Source: Oryzias latipes (taxonomy: Eukaryota > Chordata > Actinopteri > Beloniformes > Adrianichthyidae). Taken from it: a stretch of 64,000 nucleotides of DNA. A program made the translations under genes and the position numbers. The stretch spans positions 2,104,619 to 2,168,618 of the forward strand of contig NC_019879.2 of the NCBI RefSeq assembly GCF_002234675.1, read 5' to 3'. Of this stretch, positions 1 through 10,296 are shown piece by piece. Under the pieces are notes generated by a model, which worked only from the letters and a program-made list of their open reading frames with translations, did not search any database and had not been told where the DNA came from. How positions within the stretch are numbered: the stretch's first letter is position 1; every line of letters begins with the position of its first letter.

Positions 1-2803
1 GAGAATGGCGCCGCTCCGGTTCAGAGCAGTCTCTGGATATCTGGAAACATAGCCTATTAAATTATAAAAAAGCTCTGCGTAGAGCTAGAAGCCAGTACTA
101 TTCAACCTTAATATCAGAGAATGGAAACAATCCAAGATTTCTTTTTAGCACTATAGCTAAATTAACTCGCAGTCAGAGCTCAGTAGAACCACATGTTCCT
201 GTTTCTCTCAGCTCTGATGATTTTCTTACATTTTTCGATAGTAAAATCTCAAATATTAGACATAAGTTAAATCAAGTTATTCCTACTATCAGCCCAGAAC
301 AGGCTGAAGCGGTAGAAATGGAGGCATCCATAGAAACCTCTGTAACATTAGACTGCTTCACTGCTGTGGATCAAGCGGAAATAACATCAATTATTACGTC
401 CTCCAAATCCTCAACGTGTCTGTTAGACCCAATTCCCACTAGACTTTTTAAAGAAACTTTTCCCCTAATTAATGATCCCATATTAACAATGATAAATGCC
501 TCTCTGGAAACGGGTTACGTGCCACAGTCTTTTAAATATGCAGTTGTTAAACCTCTTCTGAAAAAGCCCAGTTTGGATCCTAGCATCTTGGCCAACTATA
601 GACCGATATCAAACCTGCCCTTTATTTCTAAAATCCTAGAAAGAGTTGTAGTTAAGCAGCTTTACTGCCACCTACAGGACAACAGCCACTTTGAAGACTT
701 TCAGTCGGGGTTTAGACCTCACCACAGTACGGAAACTGCACTAGTTAGAGTCTCTAATGACTTGTTATTGGCCTCAGAAAAGGGACTACTTTCTATTCTG
801 GTCCTGTTGGACCTCAGTGCTGCCTTTGACACTATCGACCACGGTATTTTACTCCATAGATTAGAGCAGGACATAGGGATCAGAGGATCTGCTCTCCAGT
901 GGTTTAAATCCTATCTGTCTGATAGGTATCAGTTCGTTAATGTAAATGGCCATTCCTCTCAGTGCACTCGAGTCAACTATGGAGTCCCACAGGGCTCAGT
1001 CTTGGGACCGATCCTGTTTACGCTTTATATGTTACCCCTAGGAAACATAATCAGGAAACACAGCATTAATTTTCATTGTTATGCCGACGATACGCAGTTG
1101 TATTTATCCATGAAGCCTGACCAGAATGACCAGATAGAGAAACTGAACGCCTGCATCAGTGACATCAAGACCTGGATGACAATTAATTACCTCCTCTTGA
1201 ACCCAGAAAAAACTGAGGTCATTATACTTGGTCCTAAAAACCTCAGAGATGCTCTGTCTGCTCAGATAGTCTCCCTGGATGGTATAAGTATAGCCCCCAA
1301 TTCCACAGTTAGAAACCTTGGGGTTTTACTTGACCAGGATTTATCATTTAAGGCTCATATATCTCAGGCGTGTAGAACTGCCTTTTTTCACCTGCGGAAT
1401 ATTGCTAAGATCAGAAATATAATTTCTAAGAGTGATGCTGAAAAACTCATCCATGCATTTGTTACGTCGAGGCTGGATTACTGTAACTCCTTGTTAGCAG
1501 CGTGTCCTAAGAGTTCCTTAAGAAGTCTCCAGCTTGTTCAGAACGCAGCTGCTAGATTGTTAGCTGGAACCAGCAGAAGAGATCACATCACTCCTGTGTT
1601 AGTTTCGCTCCATTGGCTCCCAGTTGATTCTAGAATTAAGTTCAAGATCCTCCTGTTAACCTATAAGGCCTTACATGGAATGGCCCCGTCCTATATTAAG
1701 GACCTCATAGTCCCTTACCAACCAATCAGAACACTTCGCTCGCAAAATGCAGGACTGCTTGTGGTTCCTAGAATTGGTAAAAGTACGGTTGGAGGTAGAG
1801 CGTTTAGCCACCAAGCCCCTGTCTTATGGAATAAACTCCCAGCTCATGTAAGAGAGGCCGACTCAGTTTCTACATTCAAAGCTAGACTGAAAACATTCCT
1901 CTTTGGACAGGCTTATTGTCAGACTAGTTAGTATTCAGAGATTATTTAACTTAATGTTAGTTTGTTTAAATTAAACTTAATAATAACTATTTCTTTTAAA
2001 AGGCTGCTAGAAGTTGAAGCTGGGGTAACTATGGTACACTGGGGTTCTGTCCTCTTTCCTTTTTTACTTCTACCCTTCCTCTCCTCTATTCTTGATCATA
2101 ATTTATCATTTAGTTCTCCATGCCTCTGTTTGGTGCAGTGCGATTCATGTATTGTCCCTCTTTTCCTCTCCCCTCCTGGGGAGTGGGAGTGCTTCCAGAC
2201 TCCAGTTGGCTCATCCGTGCTCCAGTTCCTGACCGTTTACCTCGCCTTTGCTCCTGCTCCTACACCTGGCTGTGGATCCTGCCTCTGGCTCATCTCTGGC
2301 TCGTCTCTGCTCTGTACCTGACCGAGTACCTCGTCTCTGCTCCTGCTCCTACACCTGGCTGTGGTTCCTGTCTCCGGCTCGACTCGCGCCTTTGACTGTC
2401 CCCACAACCACGGCTGGATGAAGCTCGTCTGCTGGACTTTTATATATGTAGTTGTAGATTTAGATAAGTTAATTCTTCTCTAAGATTTCTGGTAAATCGC
2501 CTGTCCGTCCTGGGGGAGGATCCCTCCTTCATGTGGGCACCCCTGAGGTTTCTTCGTTTTTTCCGGAATCCGGTTTTTTTGGGAGTTTTTCCTTACCGCG
2601 AAGGGGGGTCTAAGGGCAGGGATGCCAGTATAGCTTAGTCAGTTTGTTAGTTCATTTTAGTATTTTTCTATTGAACTCTTTGTATTCGTGATCCTTTTGA
2701 TTTCATGTTTTACTTCGAAGCCCATCGAGACGACTGTTGTTGTGATTTTGGGCTATACAAATAAAATTGAAATTGAAATTGAAAATTGAAAATTGAAATT
2801 GGG
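1..2803 (+). mobile_element. L2/Maui-type LINE, 5' end outside window
   Basis: Non-LTR retrotransposon of the L2 group. It carries the open reverse transcriptase frame at 3-1931, then an untranslated region of about 870 bases with an imperfect internal repeat near 2215-2400. It ends in a short-unit A/T-rich tail (ATTGAA-like repeats, about 2762-2803), the usual end of teleost L2 elements. Pieces of the same 3' region recur reversed at 6973-7036 and 57655-58260, which supports reading it as a dispersed family. The 5' part, including most or all of the endonuclease, lies left of the window. A 5'-truncated L1 tail abuts its end. Confidence 0.85.
3..1931 (+). CDS. L2-type LINE ORF2, C-terminal 642 codons (partial)
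   Basis: The frame is open from the first in-frame codon of the window (position 3) to a TAG at 1929-1931, so the protein starts upstream. The first in-window ATG (318) is internal and is not a real start. It encodes the linker and reverse transcriptase of an L2-type ORF2 protein, which copies the element RNA at a nicked target. Visible boxes, in order: [54 protein letters not shown] and the catalytic YADD, then the thumb segment [12 protein letters not shown]. No stop or frameshift is visible in the window part, so this copy is fairly young. It resembles the complete element at 14928-18288 along its length but is clearly a different subfamily. Confidence 0.85.
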   Translation, partial: EWRRSGSEQSLDIWKHSLLNYKKALRRARSQYYSTLISENGNNPRFLFSTIAKLTRSQSSVEPHVPVSLSSDDFLTFFDSKISNIRHKLNQVIPTISPEQAEAVEMEASIETSVTLDCFTAVDQAEITSIITSSKSSTCLLDPIPTRLFKETFPLINDPILTMINASLETGYVPQSFKYAVVKPLLKKPSLDPSILANYRPISNLPFISKILERVVVKQLYCHLQDNSHFEDFQSGFRPHHSTETALVRVSNDLLLASEKGLLSILVLLDLSAAFDTIDHGILLHRLEQDIGIRGSALQWFKSYLSDRYQFVNVNGHSSQCTRVNYGVPQGSVLGPILFTLYMLPLGNIIRKHSINFHCYADDTQLYLSMKPDQNDQIEKLNACISDIKTWMTINYLLLNPEKTEVIILGPKNLRDALSAQIVSLDGISIAPNSTVRNLGVLLDQDLSFKAHISQACRTAFFHLRNIAKIRNIISKSDAEKLIHAFVTSRLDYCNSLLAACPKSSLRSLQLVQNAAARLLAGTSRRDHITPVLVSLHWLPVDSRIKFKILLLTYKALHGMAPSYIKDLIVPYQPIRTLRSQNAGLLVVPRIGKSTVGGRAFSHQAPVLWNKLPAHVREADSVSTFKARLKTFLFGQAYCQTS

Positions 2804-3430
2804 GGCCTCGCGGCGGTCCTGCTGGCCCTGGCCTGGGTGGCGGTCTTGGTCGCCCGGGGGGCGGTTGTTCCCTGCCTGTTCCCGTGTGGCGTTGGGGGAA
2901 TTCCGGCTGCCGCTGCTGCTGCGGCGGGGGTCTGGGTGTGGGGGTGGCTGGGCGCTTCTCCTCCTTCTTTTCACATTCCACCATCCATTTTAGAAGAACA
3001 TAAACGCTCACCTGAGCACAGGTGTTAGCTCACCTTTGCACTTATAGTTTGCATGATTGAATGAATGAAAGATTTCACACTAGTTGGTTTAAAGGCATAA
3101 GTATGCGTGTGTGAACACTATCTGTTTTGTGTACATGTTGACATGAGAACATTTCTTGCAGCTAGCAGGTTTGTTGATAACATTTGAGTCTGTGTGAACA
3201 GGCCCCGCCCTTTTTGTACTACATTTGAACTGTACCGTAACGATAAAAAACCAGTAAACCTGTCTGCTCTATGCTGCTTCATGGTCTTACCCCCCCCTCT
3301 CACTATCACCCCCCCCCCCCCCTCTGACATCCCTCCCTCTTCTTCCCTTCTTTTCCTTTTCCGTCCTCTTTTCGGTCCAACACCAAAGATTTTCAATCAT
3401 GGTTGAAGATTAAAAAAAAAAAAAAAAAAG
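2804..3430 (+). mobile_element. 5'-truncated L1 3'-UTR fragment with poly(A)
   Basis: A GC-rich stretch (2804-2970), followed by a segment ending in a run of 18 or more A (about 3411-3429). In reverse complement it matches 48130-48720 almost throughout, which is part of the 3' untranslated region of the L1 at 47949-51393. It starts abruptly at the end of the L2 tail, as expected of a 5'-truncated L1 insertion. The short proline- or glycine-rich frames in it are by-products of base composition. Confidence 0.7.
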
Positions 3431-3694
3431 GAAACAAAAAGGAAACGGCAGCACCTGCTCGCGCAGCTCGGGAGGACTACCCACAGGAGTCGCATAAGCG
3501 GCCAAACAGTCTGTGATCTGGCTGTGGTTAGGGCCCAAAACACAGCCAGAGGCTGCACACCTGCTGCACCTCACAACCTGGAAGCAGCAGTTCTCAGGCT
3601 GATCCTCTCTGACAGTGAAGCTTTTATCAGCCCTCTGCTGATGAAGTAGCTGGTTTGCCAGGTGATCTTAATCTAGTGGCCCTCTGCCTGCCAC
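3431..3694. other. No gene; unassigned 264 bases
   Basis: No coding frame of interest and no repeat that I recognise. It lies between the L1 poly(A) tail and the remnant of a receptor-gene flank. Confidence 0.4.
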
Positions 3695-3843
3695 ACCATA
3701 ATAGGAACAGTACTTGCTCCTCATAGCATCTTTGACTGTTTTTACAAGTGTACAGGATTTGTAAATCTATTTCAAAGGGTTATTAGTTTAGATTGTACAA
3801 CCTAAAAAATCTCTGCATGATGGAGGTTCATAGAAGACTTGTT
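3695..3843 (-). repeat. Remnant of a receptor-gene upstream flank (unit 0)
   Basis: Homologous to 9425-9545 and 28750-28945, which lie 400-600 bases upstream of the receptor genes at 8105-9022 and 27430-28347. Shared stretches include CAGGATTTGTAAATCTATTT and GATGGAGGTTCATAGAAGA. In the other units the receptor gene lies to the left of this block. Here that place is taken by L1 and L2 sequence. Confidence 0.7.
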
Positions 3844-4011
3844 GTCATGGTGCCTCTGGCAGTTTTCTCTTCCCCCTCCCCTCCCCTCTCTGCTCTGCCT
3901 TCCTGATTGGACCCAGGTGTGGACACTCACCTCATCACCAGCCAGCTCTATTTAAGAGGATCCTTCACCAGGATTCATCGCCTTTGAAACTCTCAAAAAC
4001 AGACTCACACA
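3844..4011 (+). repeat. Promoter-like dispersed repeat, family uncertain
   Basis: Starts TGTCATGGTGCCTCTG, has a pyrimidine-rich stretch, and ends near a TATTTAAGAGGATCC box. A diverged relative lies reversed at about 54330-54540 with the same order of blocks. The TG start and TATA-like box would fit an LTR or a LINE 5' region; I cannot decide which. Confidence 0.35.
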
Positions 4012-6690
4012 CATGAGAATCTGTTGAACCATAAGAGACTATGTGCACAGGCGAGAAGGATTGTTAAAAAGGAGAAAAGGGAGTACTGGAGGGGTAGGGA
4101 TGGGAATAGAAGCCCCATGAAGCCTCATTGGGGTTCATGTAATTGTGCCGGAAAAATGAACCACCCATTCAGGGCTTCGAAACCACACAAAACAGTGGCA
4201 TCTGGTGGCGGACTGGACATATTTCGACATGTTTCAACAAAGCTCCTTGTAACACTTCAATGTGGAAATGATGATGAAAAAAAGTAAAACAGAACAATGT
4301 TGTTAATGATGATAAAAAAAACATAAAACAACACAACATGTGACGTTTTCTGTGAGAAGTGCTTGACACAGCAAAATACACATCACATGAAGAAAAAAAT
4401 GAACGCAAAAAATAAACGTATAAGGCTAGGCTCAAACCTAAGACCTCTAGATCTAAGGACCACTGACTATTCCACTGAACTATCTTTACTGACAAGGTAC
4501 TGACATGCCATTGTAGATTCACTCCAGTGTTTTTTTTCAATACACAACATTCTTAGTGTATTGGTTTATTAGGAAAAACCGAGTTGAAATGATCCTGAGC
4601 CACAGAACGTTTTTTACTAGGAGTCATGGTAAAGTGCAATGAACTGACGCTGATTCCAAAACAAATGAAACAATAGAACTGGTCGGGAAACGTTCAGGAT
4701 TCATTTCGCATTTCTGGAGAATAGCGCGCCCAACTGTTCAAAACACAAGTGACATCTGAAGCGTGGTTCGACCAAACGAAGCATTTGGCGCGTCATCAAC
4801 CACGTGATCTGCGCTAGTTGACACACGCCCCGAAACATTGTGCCGAAACACTCTGTTTCATGAAGGTGAACCGCGCGCCAAAGCGCCCTGTCAAACGGGC
4901 ATCCGTATGGAGGGGTTTTTGTGATATAATTGGTCGAAAAACTCCGGTTTGTAAGGTTTGGGGAATGATTAGGGAAATGAAGGGTATAAGAAGGGAGTTA
5001 CAATATCCAGTATTAAAAATGGGTGATGACCTGGCGATATCGGATACGGACAAAGCTGAAATGTTGCCTAAAACCTTTGTGAGAGGTCAAAGTAATAAGA
5101 ATTTGTTGGGATATAGGAAAGGGAGGAGAGAGGAAATTAGGGAACGGCACTGCAAGGAATTTGATGGTAACACTTATTTGAATGCTATGGATGCTCCGTT
5201 TATATACTTTAAATTGGATTTAGCACTGCATAAATCTAAAATTACATCACCAGGTAGGGATGGTATAAATTATGTATGTTAAAGCATTTAGGTGGGAAAA
5301 TGAAGTTGAAATTATTGGACATGTATAATAGAATCTGGTGTAAATTGCCGACAAATTGGAAAGAGGCTGTGGTCATTCTTATATTAAAACCTGGGAAAGA
5401 TCCGAGCAAAATGTAATGGAAAGAATGATAAATGAGAGATTGTCTTATTACTTGGAAAGTAAAAATTTATTGTCCCAATATCGGAATGGTTTTAGGTAAG
5501 GTCGAGGAACAATGGACCCTGTAGTCTGCCTAGAAGCAGACATTAGGAAAGCCTAAGTAGATAAAGAATATTTGGTAGCAGTATTTTTTGATATAGAAAA
5601 GGCTTATGATATGGTCTGGAAAGAGGGTTTATTGATAAAATTAGGTTGGTTAGGACTTCATGGAAGAATTTTACAATTGGATTAAGGTTTTTTTATGTGA
5701 TAGATATGTTCAAGTTAGGATAGAAAGTCTTTTTCTAACAGGTATGTAGTGGATAATGGAACCCCACAAGGAAGTGTGATTGGCCCTGTGCTGTTTTCAA
5801 TTATGATTAATGATATCTTTAATTCCATTGGATGCAAATTTGGAAAAGCAAAATTTGCAGATGATGGAGCCTTGTGGAAGAGGGGAAGGAATATTAGTTA
5901 TGTGGAGAGAAAGATACAAGACACTATCACGGAGGTGGAAAACTGGTCATATGATTGTGAATTCAAATTTTCAGTGACTAAAACAAAATGCATGGTATTT
6001 ATTTGGAAACGTGATACTGTTTTGAACTTGAAATTATTTGGAGAAGCAATGGAGCAAGTGCATAGTTTTAGATATCTGGGAGTTATATTTGATACAAAGT
6101 TGAAATGGAGAGAGACTATTGATAGTATAGTAGGGAGATGTAAGAAAGTCATAAATATAATGAGATGCTTGAAAGGTACTGGGTGGAGAGCTAGTGCACA
6201 GGCTTTAAAACAAATATATATTACAATGATTAGGTCAGTCACATATTATGGAATTATTGTTTACAATACAGCTTGCAAAACGCTGTTACATAAGATAGAG
6301 GTCATCCAAAGTCAGGCATTGAGAATATGTACTGGGGCTATGAGGTCAACTCCTGCTGTGTAATTACAAGTTGAAATAGGGGATCCACCATTGAATCTCA
6401 GAATTAAACAACTGCTGCTTAATTATTGGGTGAAGATACAGGGTTGTGTAGACGTAGAACACATGGTTAGGAGAGCTACTGCTCCTTGTTGGGAAAGTGG
6501 TAGTGGGACAAACAAAATTTTTGCTTGGAAATTAGCTAGATTAGCGAGAGAAGCAAACATTCATGGAAAAACCCTAGTTAAGACGTTTTTGGAACAGACC
6601 ACTCCTTTCTGGGTTTTTCCAACCATACAAGTGGATTTGTATCTCCACAGGACGATGGAGGGTAGCTATGGAAGCAATTGTGAAGCATAA
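4012..6690 (+). mobile_element. I/Nimb-like LINE relic, split by a hAT element
   Basis: Relic of a non-LTR retrotransposon ORF2. 4012-4094 encodes a linker ending KREYWRG. After an 813-base insertion the same frame text resumes at 4908 (WRGFCDIIGRKTPV). The reverse transcriptase follows in several frames: GRDGIN near 5255, a palm segment FFDIEKAYDMVW near 5586, then NGTPQGSVIGPVLFS and the catalytic FADD (here FADDGALW) in an open frame 5749-6363. A C-terminal piece (6391-6690) carries the helical region after the thumb. At least three frame breaks or stops are present between 5282 and 6390. The I/Nimb assignment rests on the FGEAMEQVHSFRYLGV thumb style and is tentative. Confidence 0.65.
4095..4907. 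mobile_element. Non-autonomous hAT-type element with 8-bp target duplication
   Basis: An 813-base insertion with imperfect terminal inverted repeats (left TAGGGATGGG, right end reversed TACGGATGCC), flanked on both sides by the direct repeat TGGAGGGG (4087-4094 and 4908-4915). An 8-base duplication and a TAGGGATG-like end are typical of hAT elements. It holds no transposase frame. Its insertion interrupts the LINE reading frame exactly between the two copies of the duplicated octamer. Confidence 0.75.
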
Positions 6691-7240
6691 ATAAAAAGCA
6701 AAGCCAAAAGCAGAAATGCTTTTTCATTTTCAAAATGAAGCTGCATTTTTTGACTCAGAATTAAAATGAAAAAGCAATCCACCAAAATGCTTTTTCATTT
6801 CCTTCCTCAACACAGCTTATTCTGTCACTTAATTAAAATTAAAATGGTATTTGACATTTCATTTTCAAGACGTTCTCTGGTAAATGTGTAGCAAAATGCA
6901 TTTAGAAATGTCTAATTTGACATTTAAAATGGATTAATAGGCATGCTTTTTCATTTTCAAAATGATCAAAGTATTGGACAGGCGATTTACCAGAACTCAT
7001 AGAGAAGAATTAACTTATCTAACTCTAAAACTACTTATTGAAAGTGGATTCATATTTATTTATTTGGTGATTTATATTTATTTTGTTAATGTTAAAATAT
7101 ACAATTTTAGGTATACTAGTATGTTGTCCCCGCGGCAATTGTGTGGGGGGTTAGGGTTGGCGCGAAACATTTTCTTTTTCCTGGGGGGGGGCTTGCAAAA
7201 AATTGAGAAGCACTGGTCTAAAGCAAAAGAAAACGATTGA
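6691..7240. repeat. AT-rich repeats, L2 3'-UTR scrap and hAT terminus
   Basis: The string GCTTTTTCATTTTCAAAATG occurs at about 6718 and 6945, and a shorter version near 6790, so this is probably the skeleton of a miniature element. 6973-7036 matches, in reverse, the L2 3' region at 2450-2510 (GGACAGGCGATTTACCAGAA). About 7155-7215 reads, in reverse, as a CAGTGCTTCTCAATT hAT-like end followed by a C-run. No gene is seen. Confidence 0.5.
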
Positions 7241-8100
7241 AAAAATAAGTCTGTCAAATGATAAATAGAGGTTTATCAACCTCATCTAGGTTAGATCTTC
7301 TCAGGGCCATTAAAGTGTTTCTAGCAATGGAAGCGTAGGCTGTAGAAGTTGGTCCCTATTTGTTGAGGTTGTTGAAAGGTTTGACAAGACCTTGGATGTT
7401 GCTGAGACATTGTTTTAACACAAAGGTACATTTGGGTTATTAATTTATTCATAGTGCATACACTTATTCACCACACTGTATTTTAATATGGTGTGTAGCT
7501 ATTTTTCGATAGATGAATACTGGACATTTACACTGACTTGGTCCCCCAAGTCACCATGAAGTCCCATAGATTTATCCAAACAGAATTGTTGGGTTACTCA
7601 ATGATGAAGTCTTCAGCCAGGATGAAGCCCCAGAGGATTGAAGAAAACTGAGAAGAAATAAACAAATGACCAGGGTGCAGGCAGTCTTCAGAGCTTCCAA
7701 CATGTTCAACAGGGTTGTTGATCAAACAGGTTTCAGGTAACAGGCCACAACATACAGCACAAAGCCCTCATCTCTCACAAACATTCAATCCCCAGCATTT
7801 TATTTCCTGACACCAGCCAACTACTTTTTTTGGGAACAAATGTAGGACTATTCCCAGCCTAAAGTGCAAAGCTGATACAGAAAGAACTAAAGAAGTATCC
7901 CAAAATATATAGATTGACCATTGTCTTAACAGAAAAATAACACTACAAGAAAAACAGAAGAAAGTTATTCTACGCTCTGCTTCTCTTCCTCCCCATAGAG
8001 GAGTTATTAATATTTGTAACTCCAAAAACGATTGTGTTTTAGAATTTCCTAAATATGTAAGAGCTTGTATGGTCACTGACACCAGCCTTAATAAAGATAG
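7241..8100 (-). repeat. Duplication unit 1, downstream block
   Basis: Highly similar to 10310-11620 (unit 2) and to 35745-36415 plus 37340-37400 (unit 3). Shared text includes GACCTTGGATGTTGCTGAGA-like and CATTCAATCCCCAGCATTTT-like stretches. It lies 3' of the receptor gene at 8105-9022. Unit 1 lacks the roughly 400-base segment seen next to the genes in units 2 and 3 (26945-27350, 37405-37740), so a deletion in unit 1 is likely. Confidence 0.75.
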
Positions 8101-8104
8101 AAAA

Positions 8105-9022
8105 TTAAAAGTCATGTCTACCTTTATACAATAACTTTTTCAAGTGTTTATAGATTTCTGTCATTTTTAGTCCATAAATGATTGGATTGCAAAGAGGATT
8201 GTACATGATCATCTGCAGTGTTATTATAAAGCGAGCAATCTTTGAAAAATCTGACTCCAGCCTAATTATAATTATGTCATAAGTCATCAAACAAGAATAA
8301 TTGATTAAAACCAGCAGGTGAGGTAAACAGGTCTGAGCAGCTTTTCTTCTGACTTCTCTACAACTTTTATAAACCACTGTGAGGATCTTTACATATGTAA
8401 AAATTACAAACAGCATGGGAAGAATACCAATGTTAAACAAAGTAACTAAGCCAAATGTTAACAGAGCTTTAGAACCTGCACAGAAAAGATAATTTATAGA
8501 ATTGTTGCAGAAAATACCTTTCAATGTAAAGCTGCAAAGTTCCAAGTTTGCATTTCCAACAACAGCAACAACAAGGTGACTAAAAGGTACGATCCAGGCC
8601 AATCCCAGTAAAATAAAGACAGTTCTTTTTCTCATAATGATTGCATATTGCAGAGGTTTACATATGGACACATATCTGTCATAAGACATGGCTGCCAGCA
8701 GTAAGAATTCTGATCCGCATAATGAGTAAAACACAAAAATCTGAAAGAGACAGGCTTGATAAGAGATGACCTGTTCATTAGATAAAAAGTCTGTCAAAAG
8801 TTTAGGGTAGATGTTTGTGCTGAAAAGAACAGAGTTGATCAATAGTCCTGCAATGAAAATGTACATAGGCTCATGAAGGTTCTTGTGAATCACAATCAGA
8901 GAAATTATTGTACAATTGCTGCAGACAATCAAAATATAAACAGTTAACATCATAAAGAAATAAAAATACCTGTACTTTTCTATATCCACATGACCTTTAA
9001 GACTTATGTATGTCACATTCAT
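8105..9022 (-). CDS. Odorant receptor (teleost, delta-group-like), copy A
   Basis: Intact single-exon seven-helix receptor of 305 residues. It would detect odorants in the cilia of olfactory neurons and signal through a Golf-type G protein. Visible marks: N-terminal glycosylation site N2-V-T; TM1 about 20-44 with N36; LHEPMY at 49-54; conserved C91 before TM3; the DRY box as MSYDRYVSIC at 112-121; extracellular-loop cysteines 163, 172 and 181; KAAQTCLPHL at 227-236 in TM6; NPIIYGLKM at 279-287 in TM7; a short basic tail. The start ATG is the first in frame and fits the family. It differs from copy B at about 22 residues. A promoter-like block lies 129-163 bases upstream. Odd point: the usual GN of TM1 is SN. 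The delta-group label is an inference; membership of the receptor family is clear. Confidence 0.93.
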   Translation of the reverse strand: MNVTYISLKGHVDIEKYRYFYFFMMLTVYILIVCSNCTIISLIVIHKNLHEPMYIFIAGLLINSVLFSTNIYPKLLTDFLSNEQVISYQACLFQIFVFYSLCGSEFLLLAAMSYDRYVSICKPLQYAIIMRKRTVFILLGLAWIVPFSHLVVAVVGNANLELCSFTLKGIFCNNSINYLFCAGSKALLTFGLVTLFNIGILPMLFVIFTYVKILTVVYKSCREVRRKAAQTCLPHLLVLINYSCLMTYDIIIIRLESDFSKIARFIITLQMIMYNPLCNPIIYGLKMTEIYKHLKKLLYKGRHDF

Positions 9023-9150
9023 ATCTATTCCTCAAAATGATAATGAAAAAACAGTAATTCAAACAATAATAAATCAGCACAGTTGGAAAAAAGCCTAAAG
9101 TTTCAAAGATCTGTGTTGTTGCTCAAACTGGAATCTGTTTATGTCAGAGC

Positions 9151-9185
9151 TACTATATAACAGATCTATCTTACCCTCTAAGGGT
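9151..9185 (-). promoter_or_regulatory. Putative receptor promoter block, copy A
   Basis: On the minus strand an inverted repeat ACCCT-TAG-AGGGT (9173-9185) is followed by a TATA-like TTATATAGTA (9151-9160), about 130 bases before the ATG. The block is conserved in copies B and C. The inverted repeat resembles EBF/Olf-1-type palindromes; that reading is an inference. Confidence 0.45.
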
Positions 9186-9600
9186 CTCATTTACTCTGTC
9201 ATGAAAAAAGAAATGCCACCATGTAAACAAACTCATCATAACAACCAAAATGAAACAAGGTTAAAAAAAGGTTGATCCTCTACTGCATTGAACTCTCAGT
9301 ACAGCTTCAAGTCTACCCAACTGCAATTAAACCATATACGTCTGGAAAAAAGCTACATTGACCTGAAGAAAACAGTTGAGTGAAACTAAGAAATGATCCC
9401 CCTGCTGTTAAACAAGAAGCAGTGGAGGCCATGATAGGAACAGAACTTGTTCCTGATAGCACCTTTGACTTTTTTTTACAAGTAGACAGGATTTGTAAAT
9501 CTATTTCAAAGAGTTATCAGTATAGCTTGCAGAACCTGAAAATCAGTGGCTCACAAGAAATGATTGACAATTTGACTAGATAAGGAGTGATTTCTGTGAT
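9186..9600 (-). repeat. Duplication unit 1, upstream flank
   Basis: Shared with 28511-28900 (unit 2) and, in its near part, 38946-39040 (unit 3). It includes the stretch that survives alone at 3695-3843. No separate gene is seen in it. Confidence 0.7.
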
Positions 9601-9667
9601 TTACTCAGAAAAGATTCTGGCAAACTTTAATGTAATTTAAAAAGAACAAGGAGCACTCTCTAAAACA

Positions 9668-10296
9668 CAGGTTCTCAAAGTGTGGCCCAGGGGTCAATTG
9701 CGGCCTGCGGGAAGATTTTTTGTGGCCCTCAATAAAAGAGAGCCAGAGCAGGTTCCTTTGAGGAAAAACGTTGTGTTGGCGAGGAGAAAGAGCACTTTAA
9801 GCTAAGTGGACAAATACTTACTTTGTCGTACCTCATTGGCTGGATAATGTCATGTCCCTTATTAGCAAGCAGGTAAATCCAATGCTCAAAATATTCAATG
9901 CAAATCGTCTCTATGTTACAAATCCTAAAAACTATGACCAATTTACCAACGAGGACTGCAACAATAATCTCTAACAAATACAACAAGGCTATGCTGCACA
10001 GGAGATGTTTACAAAAATTGCGACATCCAGTGAAGCAGTGACAGAAGCTTGTAGCTACGTTGTGGCTTTGGAAATGGCTTGGCGTAGCAAGCCCTTAAGT
10101 GACCGGGAGTTTGTAACAAGAATGTATGCTGAAAGTAGCTGACATTGTTTGTCCAAAGCAAAAGAAAACGTTTCAAATTAAACAATTACTAAACGAGTAG
10201 AAGATCTGCAGGCAGCAACCTCCAACCACAACTGGAAAGACATCTGGAGGGTCTGGTTTATTTGGCCCTTCGCTACAAAAACTTTGAGAACCCCTG
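9668..10296 (+). mobile_element. hAT element with transposase relic
   Basis: A 629-base insertion ending in CAGGTTCTCAAAGT on the left and, reversed, CAGGGGTTCTCAAAGT on the right. Between them are scraps of a hAT transposase related to the ZBED5/GTF2IRD2 kind, for example the + frame text ending ALEMAWRSKPLSDREFV near 10058-10110. The flanks CTCTAAAACA and CTTTAAACA look like a decayed duplication. The matching site in unit 3 (35719-35732, CACTCCCTAAACACTGTG) has no insertion. Confidence 0.7.

Noticed and set aside
2703-3028. Short proline-rich and glycine-rich frames on both strands
   Set aside because: Same L1 GC-rich sequence in a second copy; composition effect.
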